Assembly: GCA_040285745.1 (NCBI GenBank)
Contig: JAUFOR010000002.1
Location: 496,001-560,000 of the forward strand
Source: Barthelona sp. PCE
Taxonomy: Eukaryota; Metamonada: BaSk clade
Reading direction: 5' to 3'
Length of the DNA stretch: 64,000 bases
The notes beneath the pieces were generated by a model. That model was not told the origin of the DNA and did not search any database. It saw only the letters and a program-made list of their open reading frames with translations. The first letter of the stretch is position 1. The number at the start of each line of letters is the position of its first letter. Made by a program: the position numbers and the translations under genes. Shown here piece by piece: positions 18,401 to 26,926 of this stretch.

Positions 18401-20680
18401 AATAAGCTGTACAATGTTTGCCACGGGTGCTATTCTACCCCCCAAAGAAAACGCTGATTCCAATGTGGAGTGAATTCCACCAGCTACAACAATACGTCCA
18501 CTAAAAATTGCTTTTTCACTAGGTTGTTGGATAGTGTGAGGGAAACATAATACTACAGAGGATGCATTTTCTTTGCGTAAAACTGCGTGAATTACGTCAT
18601 TGCGACCAATATTACGTGGTTCAATAATTTCTTCATCTACAAAGAGAGCAAACTCAGCAGAACAATTCTCAATTTTATCAATTTCAAAAAAGACTGTCAC
18701 TGAGACTTCTTCATTATCGACATCGATATCAACGCCAAAAGAAGGTGTGTCATCATAGCTGTTCAGCAACATAACCTTCTTGACTCGATCACATTCTGTT
18801 GTAAATGATGGAATAACACCATTACCAATCACTGAAATACGTTGTTTAGAAATTGTGTCAACAAGCACACATCGACAGTCCTCTTCATTACTTGAAACAG
18901 GAGAAAATCTAATGTTAATTGATTCAGTTGCTTGAGGTTGAACAATAATATCATGACGTTCCAAAGCAAAAGAGCGTTTTCTATCTTCTTCGATTACAAA
19001 ACAAAGATGAGCACGTTTAGAATGAGGATTAGTAAGACTGAAACTCAATTCACCTTGTTGTCCAACTACAACTTGCTTAACAAGCACAGCCTTGGGTAAA
19101 TTGATTTTTGCAGTCTCTTCTTTTTGAAGTGGTTCATCATCGAGTGTGAATGGATCTGTATTCAGGTGATACTTCTGTTGTGTGATGTTAAACTGTGCTT
19201 TTGATTTAGGTAAGTCACGTACACTGTCAACAATAGAATCTCTGGATTCAATACCGTTGCCTTTAACAGAATATCTTAACCTCTGTAAACCCACTGCAGT
19301 GCGTACTGAAACAATCAATGTAACATTGTAAGCTTGTATTTCTTCAGGAGAAAATTTGACAGGAATTTCTACAAGTTCTCTACCTTGAACTAATAAAACA
19401 TCATTACCAATAGAGAACGAACGTTTCATCTTCATATCACCTTCAAAACTCAAACCAATGGCAACTGATGTATCTTGGGGGTTTTCAAGAGGTAAAATAA
19501 GGCAAGCTGTTTCACCAATATGAACTTTTCCAAATGAAATAAGACTGGCTAGTTGCATATTCATTTCAGGAAGAGGTTCTGGTTTAGAAACTGGTTCTTC
19601 CTCAATTGGTGTTTTAATAGTGGGTTCTGGCATAATTTCTTCAACCAATTCGGGGGTGGGTGTTTTGATTTCATCAAGAGAATCTAAGTTAATAATTTGT
19701 TCAGGATCATGGGTCTTGATGGGTTCTGGTGTCTGTTCTCTAATGGGTTCCGGAGTTGGGGTTTTAACGGACTCCGTAGTTGCTTCCTCAATTGGTTCAG
19801 TTACTATTTCCACAATTGGTTCAGGTGTTGGCTCTTGTATAATTTCATTCACAGTTTCAACAATAGGCTCAGGAGTAGGTTCTTTAGGTTGCTCTTCAGC
19901 ATCTAAATCGATCAAGTCAGGTGTGGGTGTATTGATTAGTTCGGGAACAGTTTCTTTATCTACTTCAACAGTGAGTTCTTCAAGAAGATCCAAATCTTGC
20001 AGTTCAGTGTTGATAATGTCCATGATTTCATCATCTTTTTCAAGTGTTAGAACAGGCTTCTCATTATCTTGTGTGTGAGTGGGTGCATCGTTACGTGGCT
20101 CCTCTGACTGTTCGATTTCAACCTTTGTAGGTTTATGGGTGGGACATTCAATGTATATATCGGCCTCACCGAGTACCTTGCCAGATTCAGTCGCAGCTAC
20201 AACTACACAGCTTTCGTTTTCCTCTAAAGTTGCGAAATCAACAACAACAGAAACACGAGCAGAACCAAATGGTTCAATAGATACCTCGGGGGTGACGTAA
20301 AGATGATCAGATGTGCTATGTAAATACAAACGCAGAGTTGAATCATAAGTTGAGGTTAAAGTCAATGAACGTTCAGAAACTGTGGTGTCAAGTATAACCG
20401 CCATCGGAATCAAAGACAGTTCTCCACCCTCAGGATCATTATGTTCCTCATTGAGCCATTTTGATTGCAAACGAGATAGATGTTCATCCACCAGCGTAGT
20501 ATCCGTAATAAAATCATCCTCCATCTGTTTTTCGTCAGTGCGACCCTCATTTGATGTTACAAAATACCCTTGATCGTATTCAATGCTGAGATCCCTCACA
20601 GGACTGGATTCAGATTTGAGAATATCTAATGCAGCATCCACAGTGTCTTTTCTTTCAGGCGAACGAGGTTCAGCTGACAT
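15425..20680 (-). CDS. CEP192/SPD-2-like ASH-domain protein
   Basis: The 1751-residue acidic protein consists mainly of immunoglobulin-like MSP/ASH (PapD-like) repeats. Examples are SFGKVHIGETACLILPLENP..., followed by an EIPVKFSPEEIQAYNVTLIVSV strand pair, CGVVALGKDKAITFKFKN, and LPVLGIGGVSHVQF, which resembles the LPLYGYGG of CEP192. ASH domains are found in centrosomal, ciliary and ER-contact proteins. CEP192/SPD-2 scaffolds centrioles and pericentriolar material, so a basal-body role is the best inference. Residues ~250-380 carry a Pro-Thr-Glu repeat. A Lys/Glu coiled coil lies near 1170-1215, and an SP/RRSS-rich basic patch follows. HYDIN or CFAP-type ASH proteins are the main alternative. 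Divergent from the GT8 gene (85 nt). Confidence 0.65.
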   Translation of the reverse strand: MSAEPRSPERKDTVDAALDILKSESSPVRDLSIEYDQGYFVTSNEGRTDEKQMEDDFITDTTLVDEHLSRLQSKWLNEEHNDPEGGELSLIPMAVILDTTVSERSLTLTSTYDSTLRLYLHSTSDHLYVTPEVSIEPFGSARVSVVVDFATLEENESCVVVAATESGKVLGEADIYIECPTHKPTKVEIEQSEEPRNDAPTHTQDNEKPVLTLEKDDEIMDIINTELQDLDLLEELTVEVDKETVPELINTPTPDLIDLDAEEQPKEPTPEPIVETVNEIIQEPTPEPIVEIVTEPIEEATTESVKTPTPEPIREQTPEPIKTHDPEQIINLDSLDEIKTPTPELVEEIMPEPTIKTPIEEEPVSKPEPLPEMNMQLASLISFGKVHIGETACLILPLENPQDTSVAIGLSFEGDMKMKRSFSIGNDVLLVQGRELVEIPVKFSPEEIQAYNVTLIVSVRTAVGLQRLRYSVKGNGIESRDSIVDSVRDLPKSKAQFNITQQKYHLNTDPFTLDDEPLQKEETAKINLPKAVLVKQVVVGQQGELSFSLTNPHSKRAHLCFVIEEDRKRSFALERHDIIVQPQATESINIRFSPVSSNEEDCRCVLVDTISKQRISVIGNGVIPSFTTECDRVKKVMLLNSYDDTPSFGVDIDVDNEEVSVTVFFEIDKIENCSAEFALFVDEEIIEPRNIGRNDVIHAVLRKENASSVVLCFPHTIQQPSEKAIFSGRIVVAGGIHSTLESAFSLGGRIAPVANIVQLIPIEIEIGMPSISAKYVDDAIVVTNNCPIPLSITIDNDEILLDDEIKYPVEQSDKDTTQIIKYGDRSHQVVIPKKKLHKLPLVCSVRIVDCGVVALGKDKAITFKFKNKLDTPITNVHFSCFDDFTVDPTVLNFDPGQAHKITITFCPAQVARYRSMLSVTCEGYRTLMLPVLGIGGVSHVQFIDGSGEEVFLNGSVYVTDEMSAHNVGNRDATVIVNQEMIPVPANSVVPIGELLQVNEQNSVSSCESVLGDLLFIAQKEGSISEVEKSLEHVIIGEGTSPRFMRDSLRQLDFFYVRKWVTEHTQMHVFDYVPFTEHDEDHAEFEDFSESETESIAESTDSLSVVSIQDLSTESSSEEEEFVEEDQVSEELTKHKVKPKLADNTARQAKLVQRLNNLRKQREIRKKEKEMEKLEEENVEESPSFKLDIRDLVSSQQEDSFEELRVEELVTPRVEMVKNTMDDIVHSRVVRKFLRESKFKNPSKSFTLGVSRIIWSDTTQEQRISINNNLRRSMPIIFRCPPNCPTVFEFKPSKFTLRSSSSSRFCVRILHAALNSTFSEFISSGKTSHAFGSNMHIRLVKSFIVLLTNIEIRAGGEFSRIPVVIVKSSTESPRNRYIVSAAGIHEKIKVASTPNTSPYSRSFGNPFKKKVLSPIRRSSKRSRVKSSPIMKRGRLVVRTKVIPLQLAVPQFRDDTTTVSTTVYGSIVLENIGSGTAAIRHTSDMLVDCPNELSAKDSCLAYFNYPVTNVIGKHNKRVLFTSGKQKSDAYVKMMLKPTLVTETSPFPELNKITTNGFEVDPLVLFSNKCRIVHCCIINRTSKTRKLHFPRSNRYEFPTTDVVIAPESYIDVPIKLTSIPKVSSGNIMLWDVLFLHSDSGDTIPITCAYYGSSSAIKIHGLDKDREIILRPDHPVSLISVENTTNVPQSFQAIVGESDVISITPTRETIDANGVCQLSVFCAFNRFENHKRKSVRVRIIGKSFDEAFTITAVDI
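19560..19920 (-). repeat. Imperfect TPEPI coding repeat tract
   Basis: Inside the CEP192-like gene the codons spell irregular repeats of the type T-P-E-P-I-x-E (EPTPEPIVE appears twice, then TPTPEPIRE, TPEPIKT and others). The DNA units are degenerate, so the tract is protein-level low complexity rather than a clean microsatellite. It probably forms an extended linker between the N-terminal region and the ASH array. Confidence 0.8.
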
Positions 20681-20701
20681 CTAAAAGAATAGAAACGTTA
20701 T

Positions 20702-20711
20702 AAAGGTGAAA
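20702..20711 (-). promoter_or_regulatory. TTTCACCTTT element, CEP192-like promoter
   Basis: Read on the minus strand this is TTTCACCTTT followed by ATAACGTTTC, 22 nt before the ATG. The same TTCACCTTT core recurs upstream of several other genes in the window, so it is probably a core promoter element. Confidence 0.4.
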
Positions 20712-20757
20712 TAGATTTTTACACCCATCTCTTTGAATTTTTTAGTTCATTTATTGC

Positions 20758-20762
20758 TCATT
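20758..20762 (+). promoter_or_regulatory. Initiator-like TCATT
   Basis: TCATT with its A only 6 nt before the GT8 gene ATG, consistent with a very short 5' UTR of trichomonad type. Confidence 0.45.
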
Positions 20763-20765
20763 TGA

Positions 20766-21851
20766 ATGCAGGGGGTGTCTACAAAGTGTAAATCCATTGT
20801 TTTAATGGTTTCTATTGTGCTAGCATTGGTTTTTTTTTTCCCATGGAACTCAATTCTTGATCACTTTAATCCATACCCTTCAGTTAACACAGTCCCACTA
20901 AATAACAGAACAATTGACAGTAGATTTGGTAAAAACCAATATTCTAGAAGTATGGTGAATAGAATGACTGAACACGTTGATTTTCTGGTAAATTTAAGTC
21001 AAAATGACACTGAGATTGTAGAATGTTCCAAGAAGTTCGCGTATGTGACTCTTATAACAGCAGATCGATATATTTTACCTCTTAAAGTATTAAAATATAG
21101 TATCGACAGAACAAATTCCACGGGTGAATATGTGGTTATGACATTTGAGGATTCGCTTTCAGAAGAAGGTGCATCTTCACTAAGGGAAGCTGGATTTATT
21201 ATTAAAATAGTAGAAATGATTCAAGGTCCGCAAAATTTACTCTCAAGTAATAGATTTGATGTAGTTTGGTCCAATCTACAGGCGTTTACTCTGGAGGAGT
21301 ACGATCGTATCCTTCAGCTTGATGTTGATATGATAGTAACAAAAAGTTTAAATGATTCTTGTATTCTCAATGGTATTTGGCAAGAAAGGGATACATTTAA
21401 AGATTTTGAAAGAGGTAATGGAGGTTTATGGTCATTTGAACCGGATAGACATTTCTTAAAAGCAATGTTGAAACAAATCAATGATTTTGCAACTTATCCT
21501 TCGCATTATAATTTGCTTTGGAAGCTGCAAAATTATCAAATGTTCGGATTGGAAACTACAGTGAATTTTTATGGTTATCATTATGGAATCGGTCAATGGC
21601 ATATGGTGAATGATATTTATTCAACAGGTATAATTCCGCAGCATATTCACGCAATACATTACTTTTCTGGATTATTAGAATCATCAAAACCATGGCAAAC
21701 ATTACCTGAAACTAAATTAGAACTTGAAGAAATGTTTGAAACAGTGAAACAACAAGAAGGTATGCAATCAATAGATAATATATGGATAAAGATTGCAGCC
21801 GAGTATTATTCCAAACATCCTTCACATTGGGATATACATTACCCTTCATAG
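20766..21851 (+). CDS. GT8 (glycogenin-like) Golgi glycosyltransferase
   Basis: The 361-residue protein is type II. A short N-terminus is followed by one transmembrane anchor (IVLMVSIVLALVFFF, ~10-25) and then a lumenal domain carrying several N-glycosylation sites. The catalytic domain shows FAYVTLITADRYILPLKVL, YDRILQLDVDMIV (the DxD nucleotide-sugar motif, ~187) and GNGGLWSFEPD. These are features of GT8 enzymes related to glycogenin and plant GUX/galactinol synthases. The acceptor and sugar are unknown; a role in glycan assembly in the secretory pathway is inferred from topology. Its last 13 nt overlap the 3' end of the convergent gene at 21839. Confidence 0.85.
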   Translation: MQGVSTKCKSIVLMVSIVLALVFFFPWNSILDHFNPYPSVNTVPLNNRTIDSRFGKNQYSRSMVNRMTEHVDFLVNLSQNDTEIVECSKKFAYVTLITADRYILPLKVLKYSIDRTNSTGEYVVMTFEDSLSEEGASSLREAGFIIKIVEMIQGPQNLLSSNRFDVVWSNLQAFTLEEYDRILQLDVDMIVTKSLNDSCILNGIWQERDTFKDFERGNGGLWSFEPDRHFLKAMLKQINDFATYPSHYNLLWKLQNYQMFGLETTVNFYGYHYGIGQWHMVNDIYSTGIIPQHIHAIHYFSGLLESSKPWQTLPETKLELEEMFETVKQQEGMQSIDNIWIKIAAEYYSKHPSHWDIHYPS

Positions 21852-22990
21852 TTTGCTGAATCAATGATAAGATTGCACATTCTGGATAAAGGCGTGTTTT
21901 TTGGAATGGAATTTTGCAAAGTAAGTGCATGATCTGTTAGGAGAAATGATAAGTATCCTTCACCAGGCTGATCATCCAGTATCCAGTGGAATAAAGATTC
22001 AATAGTTGAATAATTTTTTTCTGTTAAACAATTATCAATCAGTGTTTTTATCATATTACTCAATGCAATACTTCTGCTACCTGATGCCAGATCATTCAAA
22101 AGTGGTCTTATTTTAGGAAATACCATTTTAAAGATTGTCTTGTTTGTCATGTCATTTTGCACAAGTCCAAACCCTGTTGGCAACAAATATTCCATCGTAT
22201 CGCTGTAGTAATCAAGATTGACAGTTCTAAGCAGAACATTTTGCGCAAGGACTGAAAAGTTCAAAAAGAAAAATTCGCGTTCATCACCCATACCAAATGC
22301 ACAGTTCTCTGCAGCGGAGTTAAATACCTCCCTCAGATCGCCCATCCCGTCTGTTCTTAGAAGAGGAATTAAAAGAGTGCAGAAAACTTCAAAAAAAGTT
22401 GTATGCCTGTTCAAAAAAGCAACTTCCATTGCATACATTATTACATCACTGCGGAACCAAGAAAACATCCCATCACCCTGTTCCAAGCTCAATTGAACTT
22501 TTAAAGCAAGTAACGTGAGTATGCACAACTGGGCACGATGACTCTCTGGTACTTTGGCAATTGACTCGTTCTCAATAATGTCAAACACATTCTTCGTTAC
22601 AGTTATTATGTAGTCCTTGATCATAGGGGCGCATAATTCGCTGTAGCTGTTTGCTGTTGATAGCAAAGCAAACAGAAATAGCTGAATACAATGACTTGGA
22701 GGTTGTGGAGAAGCAAAAAAGAGCGTTATAGTATCCTCAAACATACCATAATCCGTAGATATGAGATCTTCAACAGAGACACCATAAACAAGTACCCTTT
22801 GAATACTTTCTGTTATGGAAAAACATAAATGTGGAAATTTGTTTAATAAAGCATCAAAATCATCAGGATCTCCTCCCTTGTTGAGAAGTTTATCAATAAA
22901 CTGTACACTTTCTTTGCGCATAAAACTGTTAACAACCGATAATTCTAATTCTAAAAGAGAATTATCATCTTCTAACTCAAAATCTGACAT
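21839..22990 (-). CDS. Helical (HEAT/ARM-like) protein, unknown
   Basis: The 383-residue protein is almost entirely hydrophobic/amphipathic helices without transmembrane-length segments or low-complexity sequence, which suggests an alpha-solenoid. The N-terminus is acidic (MSDFELEDDNSLLELELS). I recognise no family. The coding frame is intact and codon use matches neighbours. The stop overlaps the GT8 gene on the other strand by 13 nt, and 102 nt separate its start from the ArfGAP stop. Confidence 0.65.
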   Translation of the reverse strand: MSDFELEDDNSLLELELSVVNSFMRKESVQFIDKLLNKGGDPDDFDALLNKFPHLCFSITESIQRVLVYGVSVEDLISTDYGMFEDTITLFFASPQPPSHCIQLFLFALLSTANSYSELCAPMIKDYIITVTKNVFDIIENESIAKVPESHRAQLCILTLLALKVQLSLEQGDGMFSWFRSDVIMYAMEVAFLNRHTTFFEVFCTLLIPLLRTDGMGDLREVFNSAAENCAFGMGDEREFFFLNFSVLAQNVLLRTVNLDYYSDTMEYLLPTGFGLVQNDMTNKTIFKMVFPKIRPLLNDLASGSRSIALSNMIKTLIDNCLTEKNYSTIESLFHWILDDQPGEGYLSFLLTDHALTLQNSIPKNTPLSRMCNLIIDSANYEG

Positions 22991-23092
22991 ATTTAAAGTA
23001 TAAGCTATAATTAGAGCAACTGAAGCCCAAAAAAGAAGTGAAAGGAAGAATAAATTGAATTGCGATTTTTATTTGCATAATGAATAGATACG

Positions 23093-24162
23093 CTAGCTAT
23101 TCAACCAATCCTCTAATTTCTGAGCACCACTTGAAACACCTTGAGTAACAGTTTTCTTTGCGCCTTTGAAAAACTTACCAACCGCAGAAAAAACTGGTTG
23201 TGCACGAGTCATAATAGATTCACTATTATTATTGTAAGCTTCAGAGTTTGAATAACGTCTTGAATTGGTAAGAGCACCAGTATTAGTTTCTAAAACGTTC
23301 CCTGACAAAGCGGGTGAAACTGACCTTGACCTATTATTCATTGGTGGAGCAGAGTGTGATGATCGATTGGATGAAGAAGACTTTGTAGGAACACCCAATG
23401 TATTTGTTGAACGGGCTCCAACTTTACGCGAATTTAAACCTTTTCTTCTTCTACGTTGCGTTGATCTTTGAGGTTGAGGGTGAATTATGGAGCTCTTTGG
23501 AGCACCGGTGTTACTTTCTTCATTAAGAAAGTCCTCAAGCTCTGTTTTGGATTCAGTACTAATCAGTTCAACTATAGGTTCTTCGGGAGCTTCACCATCA
23601 TTTAAAAATGCTTCCACAACACTTTCTAAGTGATCTCTATACACTTGCGCTGCTCTACAAACATATTTGGATCTTGTATCATAACCTTGAATACCGTACG
23701 CTGGCAATCCATTTTTTTCAAAAAATTCTTGAGCCTTTTTGTTGCCACCTTTACGCATAATTATGACATTCTTTGGTGGGTGATCATCCAAATCAATAGA
23801 TCTAAAAGTTAGAAAAGCATAAAAAAAAATGTGGCAATGAATGTATGGACTTTCCAACAGATTACAACAATAATAGCTATTAAGGGATCCCAGCATCGCA
23901 TAAGACATGTTTTTTGGATCATCAATAACAAAAAAGCGTGTAGACTGTTTGAAGTCTATATTCGTTACACTACCAATAATGTACCATACTGTACAAATGA
24001 CTTGGCAGCTCCCAGCCCTCGATGTCTTCCGGCGCATTTGATACACACAAAGACTCCAAAGGTCAAACTGACCCATCCCGTTGTGCTAGCATTGCAATCA
24101 AAACATCTCCTGTTATGTGGGATTCTCTGCAGCTGCATCAATGCAGTTTTTGTGTCACTCAT
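23093..24162 (-). CDS. ARFGAP1: ArfGAP1/Gcs1-like Arf GTPase activator (one intron)
   Basis: The gene is split: exon 1 24162-23990, intron 23989-23802, exon 2 23801-23093. The joined frame gives 293 residues. Exon 1 encodes the C4 zinc finger CFDC...CIKC and the RHRGLG arginine-finger block. The spliced junction restores SFVQ/SIDLDDHPPKN, exactly as Arf-GAPs continue. GGNKKAQEFFE and YDTRSKYVCRAAQVYRDHL complete the GAP domain. The C-terminal half is Ser/Arg/Asn-rich and ends in an amphipathic VGKFFKGAKKTV...LEDWLNS segment like the ALPS/WEDW region of ArfGAP1, which senses curved Golgi membranes. It promotes GTP hydrolysis on Arf1. The start at 24162 is chosen because longer upstream sequence lacks domain content and because TCATTCATT precedes it. 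Confidence 0.93.
23802..23989 (-). other. Spliceosomal intron in ArfGAP1 gene (188 nt)
   Basis: Starts GTATGGTACA and ends TCTAACTTTTAG. Removal restores the conserved ArfGAP sequence across the junction (codon CA/A). The branch-point-like CTAAC sits immediately before the acceptor, with the AC 6 nt from the intron end. Confidence 0.9.
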
Positions 24163-24180
24163 AGTGTTCGTGAGGTTTGT

Positions 24181-24189
24181 AATGAATGA
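24181..24189 (-). promoter_or_regulatory. Initiator-like TCATTCATT
   Basis: On the minus strand TCATTCATT lies 18-26 nt before the ArfGAP1 ATG, fitting the trichomonad Inr consensus. Confidence 0.4.
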
Positions 24190-24328
24190 AAAGGGTTGAA
24201 TGAGTGTAACGATTGTAAAAGCGAGGTTATATGTTTTTGGATTTGCGGTGTGATGCTGTATATGTACGTCCATGAACTGTAAGATGTGTAATACTGCGAA
24301 TATACTGCTTTATCATTTATTCGCCATT

Positions 24329-24333
24329 TCATT
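24329..24333 (+). promoter_or_regulatory. Initiator-like TCATT
   Basis: TCATT with its A 13 nt before the Sm F ATG. A second copy lies at 24313-24317. Confidence 0.45.
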
Positions 24334-24343
24334 GCCATTTTAA

Positions 24344-24652
24344 ATGGTTAAGTTTACAGTTCCCGATGAATTTCTTCACAGATTAAAGAATGAACGATTA
24401 CCGGTTTACGTTTGTTTAAAATGGGGCCAGAAGTACATTGGTTTTTTGAATTCATTTGATTCAAGGATTAACATTGAATTGGGGGAAGTTTATGAGTTTA
24501 ATGAAACATCAGAAGACTCAGCAACTTTCGAAGACGATCAGAAACTGGAAAAACTAATAATACGGTGCAACAATATTCTGACTATCTCTGACATTAACAG
24601 TATTAATCCTGAGAAGAATGATTTGATTAGACAGTGGCGTGCCTGCCAATAA
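24344..24652 (+). CDS. SNRPF: Sm F-like spliceosomal core protein
   Basis: The 102-residue protein shows the Sm1 motif (VYVCLKWGQKYIGFLNSFDSRINIEL) and the Sm2 motif (KLIIRCNNILTI), separated by an acidic linker of ~20 residues (ETSEDSATFEDDQKLE). PDEFLHRL before Sm1 and the KWG-x-Y-x-G wording point to Sm F or LSm6 rather than other Sm proteins. Sm F is part of the heptameric ring on U1, U2, U4 and U5 snRNAs, consistent with the introns in this window. The linker and C-terminal extension are longer than usual. Runs divergently from the ArfGAP1 gene. Confidence 0.85.
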   Translation: MVKFTVPDEFLHRLKNERLPVYVCLKWGQKYIGFLNSFDSRINIELGEVYEFNETSEDSATFEDDQKLEKLIIRCNNILTISDINSINPEKNDLIRQWRACQ

Positions 24653-24996
24653 CATCAGTTGTCAGTTTAGAAGATACAACAAAGATGTCATAAATCGCAT
24701 TTACAACTACACATCAACTTTAGATTCACAATTTACATATCAACAGTCCCATAATAGCACGTAGCTTTCAGGCTTCATACAATTAATGAAAAATAAAAGA
24801 GTTGAATTGTTTTTTGTAAAACAGGTACGATATCTTTCAGTTTAAAACTGAAAATAATAAGTAAATATCATGAAATAAATGAAGTTTATCATGAAAAACA
24901 TAAAAAATATCTACAAAATAAAGTGTACCAAAAGTTCAAAGTTGTATTTGTTTCATTCCCTTTATCACGTTTTATTTGTTTTCTTAAACTCGTCAT
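24653..24996 (+). other. 344-nt intergenic region, no gene seen
   Basis: AT-rich spacer between the Sm F gene and the small membrane-protein gene, which are in tandem. I see no tRNA, no conserved RNA and no convincing short frame. The only structure noted is the near-palindrome TTTCAGTTTAAAACTGAAA at 24835-24853. It could be a 3'-end hairpin or a protein-binding site. Confidence 0.5.
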
Positions 24997-25446
24997 ATGT
25001 TCATTACCGTGTTCCTGGGCCTCATTCAAATCATAGCTTCAGCTGCGGTATTTTTCGGACCATTGGTCATCCTCATAAGCCTTTATGATTGGAGCAGTGG
25101 TTCCATCTCAAATATGTCAATACTAAGGAGGAAAAAACAAGCTACAAAGATCGAACTATATTGCATTTATGCTTCGCTCATTCTTTCAATACTTAGCTGT
25201 TCTCTATTAGCTATTTTCTTCTCATTATGCATAGTATCATACCATTACATTACACATAAGCGCATGAGACATGTCTTCAATGGTTTAGATATTGGAACAA
25301 ATCATCAAAAACTTACTCAATACTACATTTACACACTCCTAATCAATTTGATTTACTTTATAATTACAGTTTTAATCACAATTCGCAGAATTACAACTGC
25401 GATATCCTTGCGTAACATGAAACAATACATGAACATAAGAATTTAA
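24997..25446 (+). CDS. Small three-span membrane protein, unknown
   Basis: The 149-residue protein has three hydrophobic segments: residues ~1-30 (starting at the N-terminus, possibly a signal anchor), ~53-85 and ~110-132. Short basic loops and a basic tail (RRITTAISLRNMKQYMNIRI) separate and follow them. No family is recognised. The frame stops 5 nt before the stop of the convergent MFS-like gene, so their 3' UTRs must overlap. Confidence 0.55.
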   Translation: MFITVFLGLIQIIASAAVFFGPLVILISLYDWSSGSISNMSILRRKKQATKIELYCIYASLILSILSCSLLAIFFSLCIVSYHYITHKRMRHVFNGLDIGTNHQKLTQYYIYTLLINLIYFIITVLITIRRITTAISLRNMKQYMNIRI

Positions 25447-25451
25447 TCTTT

Positions 25452-26864
25452 CTAAACAGAGGGTGTGTAAATAAGATCGTCACTGTTTGAAACAGGTCTG
25501 GCAGGAATATAACTTGTATTCGAATCAATATTCATTCTACCCATTGTTGGAACAGAAGTTGTAGCTGACCCTGATCCACCAGGAATGTAAGGTGCAGTGG
25601 AAAAGTCTACTTCTATTGGTTGATCATCTTGAACATCTAAATACAGGTGCAAATTAAAACCTTTCATCATTTTGATCAAGAAAATTGCAATCGAAACAAT
25701 AACTGTTGCAATAATGGAAACAGCTACATTATGCATATTTCTTGATAGAGAATCTGTAATAAACATAGAAAGGCCTCCGAAAGTGTATGTCCAAAGCAGC
25801 ATTTTACCATAAGCACGAGCCTTAGCAGCACCACCATCAGCTGTACGACCAATTAATGTTGTAATTGTTGCATGACACAAAGCATATCCTAGTTTGTTAC
25901 CAAATGAAGCAATGAAGTATACAAATGTATTATTGTTAAAAACAAAGAAACATGTAACAGCCATTACAATACAACCAGCCATAGAAATCTTAAAAAGACC
26001 ATGCTTATTAACAACACGTTCCACCAAAATCCATTGAAGGATGAATGATCCAGTCACACTGATCAAATATGACACAGCATAAAATGTATCACTGTAATTT
26101 TGATGTAAATGTTCAACAACTGAAATGTTAACCATTCTTTTAGAAGCTCTAATAAGACAGATTGCAACAAACAATAAACGACGCAATTTTTTCATTTCTT
26201 TTTTAAACTGACCAGTCATTTCATTGAGATTCTCAACAGCTTGTTCATTACTGGGATCTAAACCGTATTTAATATTTGATTCTGTTTGTTGTTTAACGTA
26301 TTTTTTAGCAATATTAAGCGATGAAAATATCATAATCAATCCACCAATAAGAGCAGTAATGATTGTCAGAGTAAAAAAACTACATAATGCGCTACTTATT
26401 GCTAATAAACCTTGATAGTAAGCCATGTTCTGTGCTTCTACAGCATCTTTTTGATTTGAGTAGAGTGAAAGCATCGTATAAGCCAATACCCAAGGTCCAG
26501 CTGAAAGTACATCACTAACAAAACCTGTAACAATGTGAACAATAGCACGGGTTGAACCGCTTAAGAAAATACTTAAGAAAAAGTGCGTTGCAAACAACAT
26601 ACACATTAGAACAATTGAGGTTAGCAACATGCGATGACGACCACCTCTACTTATTATCTGCCCTGTAAAATAACTTGATAGACCTAGAACCAAAACACTG
26701 ATAAAGCTGAAATTTATGTAATCATATCCAATATGACTAGAATCGTTAATAATGAATAAAACTCGACGTGAATATACTAGATAAACAGCTCCACTAAAGA
26801 AGAACATTAGCTTGAGGATCTCCTTGATCTCCTTAGTCATTTGCGTTCGTGCCCCGTTTTCCAT
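25452..26864 (-). CDS. MFS-like transporter
   Basis: The 470-residue protein has about twelve hydrophobic helices split by a polar central loop (residues ~190-225), the layout of the major facilitator superfamily. The first-half loop contains TGQIISRGGRHRMLL, similar to MFS motif A between helices 2 and 3. The ~60-residue C-terminal tail is polar and lies in the cytosol if both ends are inside. The substrate cannot be read from the sequence. It is divergent from the gene at 26927, with a shared 62-nt promoter containing an inverted TTACACC pair. Confidence 0.7.
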   Translation of the reverse strand: MENGARTQMTKEIKEILKLMFFFSGAVYLVYSRRVLFIINDSSHIGYDYINFSFISVLVLGLSSYFTGQIISRGGRHRMLLTSIVLMCMLFATHFFLSIFLSGSTRAIVHIVTGFVSDVLSAGPWVLAYTMLSLYSNQKDAVEAQNMAYYQGLLAISSALCSFFTLTIITALIGGLIMIFSSLNIAKKYVKQQTESNIKYGLDPSNEQAVENLNEMTGQFKKEMKKLRRLLFVAICLIRASKRMVNISVVEHLHQNYSDTFYAVSYLISVTGSFILQWILVERVVNKHGLFKISMAGCIVMAVTCFFVFNNNTFVYFIASFGNKLGYALCHATITTLIGRTADGGAAKARAYGKMLLWTYTFGGLSMFITDSLSRNMHNVAVSIIATVIVSIAIFLIKMMKGFNLHLYLDVQDDQPIEVDFSTAPYIPGGSGSATTSVPTMGRMNIDSNTSYIPARPVSNSDDLIYTPSV

Positions 26865-26876
26865 AGGTTAAAAAGA

Positions 26877-26897
26877 GGTGTAAAAAAATATTACACC
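26877..26897. promoter_or_regulatory. Inverted TTACACC pair in bidirectional promoter
   Basis: GGTGTAA, a 7-nt spacer, then TTACACC: perfect 7-nt arms midway between two divergent start codons. Each arm therefore gives its own gene a TTACACCT-pyrimidine tract, 13 nt (minus strand) and ~30 nt (plus strand) before the ATG. Confidence 0.5.
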
Positions 26898-26926
26898 TTT
26901 TCCCATATATATTGCATAAAAAACAC

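Noticed and set aside
19620-20078. 152-codon plus-strand frame rich in Gly/Ser
   Set aside because: It is the complement of the TPEPI repeat tract; repetition comes from the real gene.
24835-24853. Palindrome as a rho-type terminator
   Set aside because: Bacterial terminator logic does not apply in a eukaryotic locus; kept only as a structural note.
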